A DNA stretch of 61,080 nucleotides, from NCBI GenBank assembly GCA_902633965.1, contig CACPID010000006.1, positions 1 to 61,080 on the forward strand, read 5' to 3'. The notes under the pieces are model-generated. The model was not told where the DNA came from. It made no database searches and was given only the letters and a program-made list of their open reading frames with translations. Positions 39,506 to 47,984 of the stretch are shown here, piece by piece (the stretch's first letter is position 1; each line of letters begins with the position of its first letter). The position numbers and the translations under genes were made by a program. Origin of the DNA: an uncultured Pelagibacteraceae bacterium (GTDB lineage Bacteria; Pseudomonadota; Alphaproteobacteria; Pelagibacterales; Pelagibacteraceae).

Positions 39506-40240
39506 ATGTTAAAAATAAACAATTTAAAAGCCAATATTGATAATAAATCTATTTTAAATGGATTTAATTTAGAAATAAAGCCTGGCGAAGTTCATGCAAT
39601 AATGGGACCTAATGGGTCAGGTAAGAGCACTCTATCAAATATATTATCAGGAAAAAAAGGTTACGATGTATCTGGCGAAATACTATTTGAAGAAAGAAAT
39701 TTATTTGATTTAGAGACAGAGGAAAGAGCCCACAAAGGTATATTCTTAGCATTTCAGTATCCACTAGAGATACCTGGAGTAAATACAAATATTTTTTTAA
39801 AAACTTCTCTAAATGCAATCAGAAAAGCAAGAGGAGAAAAAGAACTAGATGCAATTGAATTTTTGAATTTAGTTAAGCAAAAATCAAAAGAGCTAAAATT
39901 CGATGAAGAAAAACTTAATAGACAATTAAATGTAGGATTTTCTGGAGGTGAAAAAAAGAAAAATGAAATTTTACAAATGTCAATTTTGAACCCAAAATTA
40001 TCAATTTTAGACGAAACTGATTCAGGACTTGATATTGATGCGTTAAAAACAGTTGCAGATGGAGTTAACTCATTAAGAAAAAAAAATAATGCCTTTTTGA
40101 TTATTACTCATTATCAAAGATTACTCGATTACATAAAACCAGACTTTGTACATGTTCTAATGAATGGAAAAATAATAAAATCTGGTGGTCCAGAATTAGC
40201 TTTGGAATTAGAAAAGAAAGGTTACGAAAATTTTAACTAA
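39506..40240 (+). CDS. sufC: Fe-S assembly ATPase SufC
   Basis: ABC-type ATPase that drives SufB-SufD conformational change. Walker A is GPNGSGKST (about residues 34-42), the signature FSGGEKKKNEI, and Walker B LSILDETDSGLDIDAL. At 244 aa it is standard. It is 15 bp after sufB and immediately abuts sufD. Confidence 0.96.
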   Translation: MLKINNLKANIDNKSILNGFNLEIKPGEVHAIMGPNGSGKSTLSNILSGKKGYDVSGEILFEERNLFDLETEERAHKGIFLAFQYPLEIPGVNTNIFLKTSLNAIRKARGEKELDAIEFLNLVKQKSKELKFDEEKLNRQLNVGFSGGEKKKNEILQMSILNPKLSILDETDSGLDIDALKTVADGVNSLRKKNNAFLIITHYQRLLDYIKPDFVHVLMNGKIIKSGGPELALELEKKGYENFN

Positions 40241-41476
40241 ATGGAAAACAGAATTAAATTAGACTTTGATAAAACTTTTAAGGAAGCTCTGCCAAAAGAG
40301 GAGCTTGATATTAAACAAAAATATCTTAACAATTTTTTAAAAGATGGTTTTCCAAGTAAAAAAAAGGAAAGCTGGAAATTTTCAGATTTAAATCAAATAA
40401 TAAGCAAAAATATTGGTGAATTAAATTTTTATAATAATTTTTCAAATAAAACAGATAATTTAAGTTTTATAAATAAATTTGAACATAACAAAATTATTTT
40501 TGTTAATGGAAAAATTGAAAATATAGATTTTAATTTCGAAGATAAAAATAAAATCAATATTTCAAATGGCAAAAAAATAAATATTAGATCAGAAAATAAT
40601 TCCTTATTAACATTAAACAATATGTTTAATGAAAATAATTGTTTAATTACTGTTAAAAGTAATTATAAATTAAAAAGACCTTTGATTATTTACCATTTTA
40701 TAAATAATGAAGTTAAATCTACTAATATTAATTTACAATTAAACTTCTTATTAGAAGCTAATAGTTCTTTGAAATTAATCGATGTATTTAATGACAAATC
40801 TCAAAAGAATTTTATAAATATTTTTTATAATTTTGATCTAAAAAAAGATGCTATTTTAAAAAATTTCAAAGTAGATAGTGGTGAAAACAATAATGTTCAA
40901 TATTCTTACAATAACATTGAACAAGATACTAACAGTATTTCTGAGACATTTATTTTATCTAGAGGATCAAAATTTATTAAAAATGAAATTAATTGTAATT
41001 TAAAAGAAAAATTTTCATCTGCATTTGTAAATGGTGTATTTTCTTTAATTGGAGAAAATCATCATGAAATAAGATCTCAGATTAATCATCTTAGTGAAAA
41101 CACAAAAAGTTATCAATTAATAAAAAGTGTAATGAGTGATAAGTCAAAATCAGTATATCAAGGAAAAATTTATGTAGACAAAATTGCTCAAAAAACAGAC
41201 GGCTATCAATTAAGTAAAGCGATTTTACTTAATGATGAAACAGAATTTAACGCTAAGCCAGAATTAGAAATTTATGCTGATGATGTTAAATGTTCTCATG
41301 GTTCTGCCTCTGGAAATTTAAATGAAAACTCAATTTTTTACTTAAGATCAAGAGGCCTTACATATGATGAGGCAAAAAAACTTTTGATTAAAGGATTCTT
41401 GCTAGATGTGATTGAAAAAATAACTGATAACGAAATTAAGGAATTTATAAAAGAAATTATGGGATTTAAAGAATGA
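40241..41476 (+). CDS. sufD: Fe-S assembly subunit SufD
   Basis: SufB paralogue of the SufBC2D complex. The N-terminal part is divergent and Asn/Lys-rich. The C-terminal beta-helix and helix region shows YADDVKCSHGSASG, the LRSRGL(T)YDEAKKLL motif and GFLLDVIEKI, diagnostic of SufD. At 411 aa it is normal. It starts at the base after sufC ends and overlaps sufS by 4 bp. Confidence 0.94.
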   Translation: MENRIKLDFDKTFKEALPKEELDIKQKYLNNFLKDGFPSKKKESWKFSDLNQIISKNIGELNFYNNFSNKTDNLSFINKFEHNKIIFVNGKIENIDFNFEDKNKINISNGKKINIRSENNSLLTLNNMFNENNCLITVKSNYKLKRPLIIYHFINNEVKSTNINLQLNFLLEANSSLKLIDVFNDKSQKNFINIFYNFDLKKDAILKNFKVDSGENNNVQYSYNNIEQDTNSISETFILSRGSKFIKNEINCNLKEKFSSAFVNGVFSLIGENHHEIRSQINHLSENTKSYQLIKSVMSDKSKSVYQGKIYVDKIAQKTDGYQLSKAILLNDETEFNAKPELEIYADDVKCSHGSASGNLNENSIFYLRSRGLTYDEAKKLLIKGFLLDVIEKITDNEIKEFIKEIMGFKE

Positions 41477-42690
41477 ATATAAATAATATCAAAAAACAAT
41501 TTCCAATTTTTAATAATAAGGTTCAAAATAATGATCTTGTTTATTTAGATAGTGCAAATTCATCTCAAAAACCACAAGTGGTAGTTGATAGAATTTATGA
41601 TTTTTATACAAAAGAATTTTCAAATGTTGGTCGAAGCGTCCATTATTTAGCAGTAGCAGCAACTAATTTATATGAAAATACAAGAGTTTTAGTTCAAAAA
41701 TATATTAATGCAAAAGATCCTAATGAAATTGTTTTTACCAAGGGAGCCACAGAGGCTATTAATTTAGTTGCTAACACTTTTGGGCAGAAGTTTCTTGAAG
41801 AAGGCGACGAAATTTTATTAACTGAGCTTGAGCATCATTCAAATTATGTTCCCTGGCATTATTTGAGAAAGTCTAAAGGAGTAAAAATAAAGTTTGCAGA
41901 ATTCAATTCTGATGGAGAAGTTACTCTTGAGAGCATAGAGAAAAATATAACTCCAAAAACAAAAATTATAGCAATTACGCATTTGTCAAATGTCACAGGT
42001 GCAATATTACCTATTAAAGAAATAACAAGGTTGGCACACTCAAAAAATATTCCAGTGCTTGTAGATGGTTGCCAGGGTGCACCACATTTAAAATTAGACA
42101 TGCAAGATATAGGATGTGATTTCTACGCTATATCTTGTCATAAAATGTATGGACCAACTGGACTTGGAATTCTTTATGCAAAAAAAAAATGGCTTGAAGT
42201 GTTACCTCCGTATCAAGGCGGTGGTGGAATGATTAGAGAAGTAAAAAAGGAAGGCATTACTTTTGGAGATCTGCCAAATAAATATGAGGCAGGTACTATG
42301 GCTACAGCTCAAGTAATAGCTTTTGGAGAGTCGATAAAATTTTTAAATAAAATTGGTATTGAAAACATAGAAAAACACGAGAATGAACTAACAAAATATG
42401 GAGAGGAAATTTTAAGAAAAAATAATTCTGTAAAATTAATAGGTAGTCCAAAAGATAAAGGATCAGTTTTATCTTTTACTCTAGATGGGGTGCATGCACA
42501 CGATATTGCAACAATACTTGATGAGGACGGAGTAGCAATAAGAGCAGGTCATCATTGCTGTCAAATTTTACACGACAAATTAGGTTTATCTGCTACAGCA
42601 AGAGCTTCTTTAGGTGTTTATAATACGAAAGATGACTTAGATAAATTAAATGAGTCGTTAAATAAATGTAAAAAAATATTTGAGGGATAA
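41473..42690 (+). CDS. sufS: Cysteine desulfurase SufS
   Basis: PLP enzyme that takes sulfur from cysteine. The PLP lysine is K224 in SCHKMYGPTGLG. The active-site cysteine region is RAGHHCCQ (C362/C363). TELEHHSNYVPWHYL and FTKGATEAINLVA are also typical. At 405 aa it is a type II desulfurase. It overlaps sufD by 4 bp and sufU by one base. Confidence 0.96.
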   Translation: MNINNIKKQFPIFNNKVQNNDLVYLDSANSSQKPQVVVDRIYDFYTKEFSNVGRSVHYLAVAATNLYENTRVLVQKYINAKDPNEIVFTKGATEAINLVANTFGQKFLEEGDEILLTELEHHSNYVPWHYLRKSKGVKIKFAEFNSDGEVTLESIEKNITPKTKIIAITHLSNVTGAILPIKEITRLAHSKNIPVLVDGCQGAPHLKLDMQDIGCDFYAISCHKMYGPTGLGILYAKKKWLEVLPPYQGGGGMIREVKKEGITFGDLPNKYEAGTMATAQVIAFGESIKFLNKIGIENIEKHENELTKYGEEILRKNNSVKLIGSPKDKGSVLSFTLDGVHAHDIATILDEDGVAIRAGHHCCQILHDKLGLSATARASLGVYNTKDDLDKLNESLNKCKKIFEG

Positions 42691-43160
42691 TGGATTTAAA
42701 AGATTTATATCAAGAGATTATTTTAGATCACGGAAAGAATCCAAGAAATTTAAAAAAGTCGGATAACTTTAATAAAGATGCTAAGGGGCACAATCCTTTA
42801 TGTGGTGACAAGGTTCATATATATTTGAAAGTTGATGAAAATAACAAAATATCTGATATTGCTTTTGAGGGTAGTGGGTGTGCAATATCAATGGCATCAG
42901 CTTCAATAATGACAGATTTAATGAAAGAAAAGAAAGAGATAGAGGTCAAAGAATTAGTAGATGATTTTTTAGAAATGATTAAGCAGAACCCAGAACTTAA
43001 ATCAAAGATTTTAGGTGAAAACGAAAAAACTAAGTTAATGTCTTTGTCGGGTGTAAAAAAATATCCTATGAGAGTTAAATGTGCAACAATGGCTTGGCAT
43101 ACATTAACTGCAGCGATGAAAAACGCCAACGAAGAGACAAATACAGATAAATTTGAATAA
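42690..43160 (+). CDS. sufU: SufU-type sulfur-transfer protein
   Basis: Zinc-dependent sulfur shuttle that accepts persulfide from SufS. Probable zinc ligands are C38 (NPLCGD), D40, C64 (GSGCAIS) and C131 (RVKCATM). The segment around residues 85-125 before the last cysteine is the SufU-specific insertion absent from IscU. At 156 aa it fits. SufU is best known from Gram-positive bacteria; here it takes the place of SufE, which is not in the operon. One-base overlap with sufS. Confidence 0.9.
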   Translation: MDLKDLYQEIILDHGKNPRNLKKSDNFNKDAKGHNPLCGDKVHIYLKVDENNKISDIAFEGSGCAISMASASIMTDLMKEKKEIEVKELVDDFLEMIKQNPELKSKILGENEKTKLMSLSGVKKYPMRVKCATMAWHTLTAAMKNANEETNTDKFE

Positions 43161-43161
43161 T

Positions 43162-43461
43162 ATGAATTTAAAAGAAAAAATAATTACTGAAATAAAAAAA
43201 ATATATGATCCAGAAATACCAGTTAATATTTATGAGCTGGGACTGATTTATGATATAAAAGTAGAGAGCGAAAATATGGTCAAAGTAAAAATGACTTTAA
43301 CAACACCAAACTGCCCAGTAGCTGAAAGTTTGCCAAAAGAAGTTAAAGATAGTATTATGGAGCTACCAGAGGTAAAGGAAGTAGATTTACAGCTAGTTTG
43401 GGATCCTCCGTGGGATAAAACAATGATGTCTGAGGCTGCAAAATTAGAATTAAATTTATGA
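43162..43461 (+). CDS. sufT: SufT/MIP18-family (DUF59) Fe-S maturation protein
   Basis: Small auxiliary factor of Fe-S maturation. KKIYDPEIPVNIYELGLIYDI is the DUF59 signature, TTPNCPVAESLPKEV holds the conserved cysteine, and LVWDPPWD is the conserved ending. I start at ATG 43162, one base after the sufU stop. A TTG three codons earlier is possible but would overlap sufU. 99 aa. Overlaps sufA by 4 bp. Confidence 0.92.
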   Translation: MNLKEKIITEIKKIYDPEIPVNIYELGLIYDIKVESENMVKVKMTLTTPNCPVAESLPKEVKDSIMELPEVKEVDLQLVWDPPWDKTMMSEAAKLELNL

Positions 43462-43787
43462 AACAAATAATTACATTAAGCGATAAAGCAGCAACAAGAA
43501 TTAAAGAAGTTTTATCGAAAGATGAAAAATCATTGGGTGTTAGAATTGGAGTAAAAAGTGGTGGATGCGCTGGGATGGAATATGTAATGGAATATGCCAA
43601 AGAATCGAAACCTGAGGATGAGCTCATTGAGGAAAAAGGAGTAAAAGTTTTTGTCGATCCCGGAGCAGTTATGTACCTTTTAGGAACAGAGATGGATTAT
43701 AAAGAAGAGGAATTTTCCTCGTCTTTTGTTTTTAAAAACCCTAATGAAACTGAGCGTTGTGGGTGTGGGGAGTCTTTCAAAATTTAA
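43458..43787 (+). CDS. sufA: A-type Fe-S carrier SufA
   Basis: Carries newly made clusters to targets. The three conserved cysteines are C37 (GGCAGMEY), C101 and C103 (CGCGESF). At 109 aa it is typical of HesB/IscA proteins. Last gene of the iscR-suf operon; overlaps sufT by 4 bp. Confidence 0.95.
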   Translation: MKQIITLSDKAATRIKEVLSKDEKSLGVRIGVKSGGCAGMEYVMEYAKESKPEDELIEEKGVKVFVDPGAVMYLLGTEMDYKEEEFSSSFVFKNPNETERCGCGESFKI

Positions 43788-43811
43788 TACCCATTTTGAG
43801 CATATCAGGGT

Positions 43812-43824
43812 TGCAAAAATTGCA
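43812..43824. promoter_or_regulatory. Inverted repeat upstream of the 56-aa gene
   Basis: TGCAA-AAA-TTGCA (5 bp arms, 3 bp spacer) lies 22 bases before the small gene's ATG and overlaps a possible -35. It could be an operator for an unknown dimeric regulator. Short AT-rich repeats arise often by chance, so support is modest. Confidence 0.3.
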
Positions 43825-43845
43825 TATATAAGATAATTTTATCCA

Positions 43846-44016
43846 ATGAACGTTTTTGAATTTAGAAATTTGCAAAAATCAGAAGACAGAAAAGAAAAGA
43901 GAAAGAGTTTATTAAGATCTCTTATTAAATCTGTTGATACTGGTGCAAATGGAACTCAAGATTACGTTGTTAAAAAAGGCCCGGGCAAAAATAGAATTGC
44001 CTCTACTAGACAATAA
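43846..44016 (+). CDS. Small basic protein of unknown function, 56 aa
   Basis: A 57-codon frame from ATG 43846 to TAA 44016 encodes a Lys/Arg-rich, presumably cytosolic peptide starting MNVFEFRNLQKSEDRKEKRK and ending KKGPGKNRIASTRQ. There is no cysteine and no hydrophobic segment. Just upstream lies an IR-bearing promoter-like stretch: TTGCAA at 43811 and TATATAAG at about 43825. It converges on glnA, three bases from its stop. I do not recognise the family. Support is the clean frame, the promoter-like upstream and the tight convergent packing. Confidence 0.55.
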   Translation: MNVFEFRNLQKSEDRKEKRKSLLRSLIKSVDTGANGTQDYVVKKGPGKNRIASTRQ

Positions 44017-44019
44017 TTT

Positions 44020-45426
44020 TTAACAACTGTAATACATATCGAACTCAATTGGGTGTGGTGTGTGTTCGAAGTTATGTATCTCCTCAAATTTTAATGCAAT
44101 ATAAGCATCAATTTGATCATCAGTGAATACGTTTCCTTGTTTTAAGAAATCTCTATCTTTATCTAAACTTTCCATTGCCTCACGTAAAGATCCACAAACA
44201 GTTGGAATTTTTTTAACTTCATCTTCTGATAGAGCGTATAAGTCTTTATCAAAAGATTTACCCGGATCAATTTTATTTTTTATTCCATCAAGCCCAGCCA
44301 TTAACATAGCTGCAAAAGTTAAATATGGGTTACCAGCAGCATCACCAAATCTTATCTCACATCTCGCTGCTTTTTTACTTAGCGTAATTGGAATTCTGCA
44401 AGATGCAGATCTGTTTCTTGCTGAGTATGCAAGAAGAACAGGTGCCTCAAATCCTGGAATTAGTCTTTTATAACTGTTTGTTGTTGCATTAGAAAATGCA
44501 TTAATAGCTTTTGCGTGTTTTAAAATACCACCTATATAATGCAAAGCTGTTTCAGATAAACCTGCATATTTATCTCCAGAAAATAATGCAGTATCACCTT
44601 TCCAAATCGATTGGTGAACGTGCATACCTGATCCATTGTCACCTTTTACAGGCTTTGGCATAAAGGTTGCAGTCTTACCAAATGAATGTGATACCATGTG
44701 AACAGCATACTTATAAAGTTGTAAATTATCTGCCTGATCAACAAGAGTTCCAAAGTACATTCCAAGTTCATGTTGACTAGGAGCAACTTCGTGGTGATGC
44801 TTTTCTACTTTTATACCCATGTCTTTCATTGCCTTTAAATATTCACTTCTCATATCTTGAGCGCTATCTACTGGTGGAACTGGAAAATAACCTCCCTTAA
44901 TTCCGGGTCTATGTCCCATGTTACCATTTTCATATTTTTTTCCAGTGTTATAAGGACCTTCAGTACTATCGATTTTAAATCCGGTCTCATTCATATCATT
45001 TTTAAATCTTACATCATCAAATACAAAAAACTCAGCCTCAGGTCCAAAATATGCTTTATCTCCAATTCCAGAACTTTTTAAATATGCTTCTGCTTTTTTA
45101 GCTGTACCTCTTGGATCTCTTTCATATGGATCTTTTTTAATCGCATCCAAAACATCACAAAATATATTTAAAGTATTATGAGATGTAAAAGGATCGACAA
45201 CTGTTCTAGATAAATCTGGTTTTAAAATCATATCTGACTCGTTGATTGCTTTCCATCCAGCAATTGACGAACCATCAAAAAAAATTCCTTCATTGAGCAT
45301 TCCCTCATCAACCATTTTACCATCCATAGTAACATGTTGAAGTTTTCCTCTAGGGTCTGTAAATCTTAAGTCTACGTATTCTATATCTTTATCTTTAATT
45401 GTTTTTAATACATCGTTTGCGCTCAT
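44020..45426 (-). CDS. glnA: Glutamine synthetase type I
   Basis: Assimilates ammonium into glutamine. Conserved blocks: [43 protein letters not shown], and [18 protein letters not shown] near the C-terminus contains the tyrosine expected for adenylylation. At 468 aa it is the standard GSI. The start is supported by a GAGAGG Shine-Dalgarno five bases upstream. glnB, often just upstream of glnA in proteobacteria, is not here; the upstream neighbour is a divergent ybaK-like gene. Confidence 0.97.
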   Translation of the reverse strand: MSANDVLKTIKDKDIEYVDLRFTDPRGKLQHVTMDGKMVDEGMLNEGIFFDGSSIAGWKAINESDMILKPDLSRTVVDPFTSHNTLNIFCDVLDAIKKDPYERDPRGTAKKAEAYLKSSGIGDKAYFGPEAEFFVFDDVRFKNDMNETGFKIDSTEGPYNTGKKYENGNMGHRPGIKGGYFPVPPVDSAQDMRSEYLKAMKDMGIKVEKHHHEVAPSQHELGMYFGTLVDQADNLQLYKYAVHMVSHSFGKTATFMPKPVKGDNGSGMHVHQSIWKGDTALFSGDKYAGLSETALHYIGGILKHAKAINAFSNATTNSYKRLIPGFEAPVLLAYSARNRSASCRIPITLSKKAARCEIRFGDAAGNPYLTFAAMLMAGLDGIKNKIDPGKSFDKDLYALSEDEVKKIPTVCGSLREAMESLDKDRDFLKQGNVFTDDQIDAYIALKFEEIHNFEHTPHPIEFDMYYSC

Positions 45427-45445
45427 AAACCTCTCTTGTTAGCCG

Positions 45446-45456
45446 TGGTAATACCA
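45446..45456. promoter_or_regulatory. Palindrome in the glnA leader
   Basis: TGGTA-T-TACCA (read on the minus strand) is a perfect 11-base odd palindrome, 20-30 bases before the glnA ATG and just upstream of its ribosome-binding site. It may be an operator or a small leader stem. Function inferred from position only. Confidence 0.3.
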
Positions 45457-45498
45457 AAAAATTATGTAATAATAACGCTTATATAATTAATATCACCT

Positions 45499-45513
45499 AT
45501 GCAATTAGTGCAT
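45499..45513. promoter_or_regulatory. Inverted repeat between glnA and the YbaK-like gene
   Basis: ATGCA-ATTAG-TGCAT is a perfect inverted repeat with 5 bp arms and 5 bp spacer, 73 bp upstream of glnA and 47 bp upstream of the divergent gene. Half-sites resemble the TGCAC/GTGCA arms of NtrC-type sites, but the geometry is shorter than that consensus. A nitrogen-regulator operator is possible, unproven. Confidence 0.35.
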
Positions 45514-45559
45514 ATATTGAATATTAGTTATATAAATAAAGCAATCAATTTTTAGTTGT

Positions 45560-46042
45560 ATGGAAAACTTATTAGATAAAGAAACTGTAAAAAGAGTTAA
45601 GCAAGAATTGGAAAAATTTAATAAATCTTACAAAGTCCAAATTTTGGATCAATCAGCTAGAACTGCCTTAGATGCATCAAAGGCCTTGTCATGCAAAGTA
45701 GGAGCTATAGTTAAAAGTCTCTTAATCAAAACAGACGATACATTCGTATTATGCCTTATTTCTGGGGATAAACGGTGCTCTTTGAACAAACTAAAAAAGA
45801 TTACTGGTAAAAAAGATGTTTGCATGGCAAATGCTGAGTCTGTAAAAACTCTCACTGGTTTCACTATTGGAGGAGTTTCTCCAATTGGTCTAAATAATAA
45901 AATTGAAATTATGATTGATAATCAACTAAGTAGATTTAAGGATATTTATGCAGCAGCCGGACATCCAAATGCAATTTTCAAAATCGATTTAGAAAATTTA
46001 GTGAGAATAACTAGTGGAAAAATTATGGAAATTTCAGAATGA
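45560..46042 (+). CDS. YbaK/ProX-type aminoacyl-tRNA deacylase
   Basis: Member of the YbaK/EbsC trans-editing family, which hydrolyses mischarged aminoacyl-tRNA such as Cys-tRNA-Pro. CKVGAIVKSLLIK holds the expected lysine. TGFTIGGVSPIGL and YAAAGHPNAIFKI are signature segments. At 160 aa it is typical. Overlaps the following transporter by 4 bp; divergent from glnA. Confidence 0.88.
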   Translation: MENLLDKETVKRVKQELEKFNKSYKVQILDQSARTALDASKALSCKVGAIVKSLLIKTDDTFVLCLISGDKRCSLNKLKKITGKKDVCMANAESVKTLTGFTIGGVSPIGLNNKIEIMIDNQLSRFKDIYAAAGHPNAIFKIDLENLVRITSGKIMEISE

Positions 46043-46926
46043 AAACTCCAACATTAACAGATTATACTTTACTAGTTATTTTAGCGTTAATTTGGGCCTC
46101 AGCTTTTTTTAACATTAAAATATCAACATATTCTTTCGGCCCTGTTACAATTGCATTTCTAAGAGTCTTGCTTGGATCAATACCTGTACTTTTACTTTGC
46201 TATTATAAAAAAATTAAAATTGAAGCATTTTCAAAAGATTGGCCATGGTTTGCTTCGATAGGTTTTATTAATCTAGTTGTACCTTTTTTTCTAATTGCTT
46301 ATGGTGTTAAATCTGTTCAAAGTAATCTTGCTGCAATTTTGATGTCAACAACTCCATTAAGCTCAACAATACTAGGTCATTTTTATACTAAAAATGAGAA
46401 ATTTAATTTAATAAAAACAATTGGAGTACTTATTGGTTTTTTTGGAATAGTTTATTTATTTTCAGACAATATTGTTATTAATGAAAATAATTTTATTTCA
46501 GCATTACTAATATTATTTGGTTCAACTTGTTATGTAATTGGTGGAGTTCTAACATTAAAAATCAGTAAAAAAAGGAACGAAAACGTTACAGGGTCAATTC
46601 TTATTTGGGCAACAATTATTCTTTTACCTATAGTAAGTTTTTTAGAACAGCCTTGGAATTTAAGTCCTAGATTAGACTCAACAATATCAGTTATTTATCT
46701 AGGCATAGTATCAACAGGTGTTGCTTGGTTATTAAGATTTAGAATATTAAAACAAAATGGATTAATATTTCAGTCACAAGTAGCTTATTTAATACCAATT
46801 TTTGGTGTTATTTTAAGTTATATTTTTTTGAAAGAAGTTATTACCACAAAAGTACTAATTTCTTTATTAGCGATAATTATTGGAATTTATTTTGTAAAAA
46901 AAGGTGATCAAAAGAAGCTTATTTAA
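46039..46926 (+). CDS. EamA/DMT-family transporter
   Basis: A 295-aa inner-membrane protein with about ten hydrophobic segments in two EamA repeats (about residues 10-140 and 150-290). The start LVILALIWASAFFNIKIS is typical of drug/metabolite transporters. The substrate cannot be read from sequence. Four-base overlap with the YbaK-like gene implies cotranscription. Its end overlaps the convergent methyltransferase gene by 8 bp. Confidence 0.88.
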   Translation: MKTPTLTDYTLLVILALIWASAFFNIKISTYSFGPVTIAFLRVLLGSIPVLLLCYYKKIKIEAFSKDWPWFASIGFINLVVPFFLIAYGVKSVQSNLAAILMSTTPLSSTILGHFYTKNEKFNLIKTIGVLIGFFGIVYLFSDNIVINENNFISALLILFGSTCYVIGGVLTLKISKKRNENVTGSILIWATIILLPIVSFLEQPWNLSPRLDSTISVIYLGIVSTGVAWLLRFRILKQNGLIFQSQVAYLIPIFGVILSYIFLKEVITTKVLISLLAIIIGIYFVKKGDQKKLI

Positions 46927-47836
46927 GCTTTGATAATGCAGCTATATGTGAGGAATTTGTTTCGCAACATCCACCAAAAATTGTTGCTCCCTTGTCTTTA
47001 AGTCTCTTTGAAAAATCATAAAAAATTTCACCCGTCACCTCTTTTCTAGAGCCCATAATTTCATTTGGATTTTTTCCAATTTCATCAGGTTTAGAGTGAT
47101 TAAATTTATGTACTGGCAAAGGTTCTTGCTCTTTCCATAGGTTGGCTTTTAACCCAAATGGTAAATCAAAAGATTTAAGTTTATTGATATGTTCTTCAAT
47201 AATTTCTAATGAAACACATGCCGCAATTATCCCAAGCCAATTATGTTTTTTGTATTTTTTTATAACTTCAGATATATTTTCACCTGTTGGAAGTTTTCCA
47301 TTTTTTTTAAAGTGTAATCCTACTAAAACTGGCTTATTGAATTTTTCAATTATATCCAGAGCAATTTCCACTTCCCAGCTACTAGAAAAAACATCTAAAT
47401 AAAAAAAATCTATGTATGGATTTATTAACTCAGATTGCTCTTTAAAATTTTTTTCAATGATACTTTTATCTCTATCATCCGGAACATAAGTGCCATTTTG
47501 CGGAGGTAAGCCACCCGCAATCAAAACATTTTTTTTTGAAATATCCCTAGCTTTTACCGCTAACTCACCAGCTTTTTTGTTAATATATTCAAAAGTATTT
47601 TCCACTTTGTTTTGTTCAAGCCTTACCTTTCTTGCGCTAAAGTTATTAGTTACAATCACATCAGCTCCAGCATCAATAAATGATCGATGCGTATCGACAA
47701 TTAAACCGTGATTTTCCTCATTTATTAGAGCACTTGCAGACCAAAGAGTTCCTTTTGAAACAAGACCCCTTGCAAGCAACTCTTGCCCCATACCTCCATC
47801 AAGAATTTTTATAGTTTTAAAAAAGTCAGTTTTCAT
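46919..47836 (-). CDS. Homocysteine S-methyltransferase family protein
   Basis: Transfers a methyl group to homocysteine, making methionine from a donor such as S-methylmethionine or a betaine-like compound. KILDGGMGQELLARGL opens the TIM barrel. The two adjacent zinc cysteines are in GGCCETN near the C-terminus, and a third is in IIAACVSLE. I prefer ATG 47836 (MKTDFFKTIK); an upstream ATG at 47854 adds six residues. About 305 aa, similar to MmuM (310 aa). The donor is not determinable. Confidence 0.85.
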   Translation of the reverse strand: MKTDFFKTIKILDGGMGQELLARGLVSKGTLWSASALINEENHGLIVDTHRSFIDAGADVIVTNNFSARKVRLEQNKVENTFEYINKKAGELAVKARDISKKNVLIAGGLPPQNGTYVPDDRDKSIIEKNFKEQSELINPYIDFFYLDVFSSSWEVEIALDIIEKFNKPVLVGLHFKKNGKLPTGENISEVIKKYKKHNWLGIIAACVSLEIIEEHINKLKSFDLPFGLKANLWKEQEPLPVHKFNHSKPDEIGKNPNEIMGSRKEVTGEIFYDFSKRLKDKGATIFGGCCETNSSHIAALSKLK

Positions 47837-47952
47837 TACACTAACAGCATACATTGAAACTTCAATTATAGGTAGAATAAATATTAAATCATATACATCA
47901 TGTAGTAGATTTAAAAAATAATATTAATATTTTCAATCGCAGGTTTTTCTGT

Positions 47953-47968
47953 GGTTTCACGTGAAATT
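47953..47968. other. parS-like palindrome (ParB-binding site candidate)
   Basis: GGTTTCACGTGAAATT matches the bacterial parS consensus (TGTTTCACGTGAAACA) at 13 of 16 positions, including the full 12-base palindromic core at 47955-47966. It is intergenic, 16 bp before the ATG at 47985. An alternative is an operator for that transporter gene. Confidence 0.5.
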
Positions 47969-47984
47969 AATATAGGTATAATTA

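Noticed and set aside
43153..43161. TTG start for the SufT-like gene
   Set aside because: ATG at 43162, just after the sufU stop, is a better start and matches family length.
45427..45559. Glutamine riboswitch upstream of glnA
   Set aside because: I could not find the expected three-stem junction; only short palindromes are visible.
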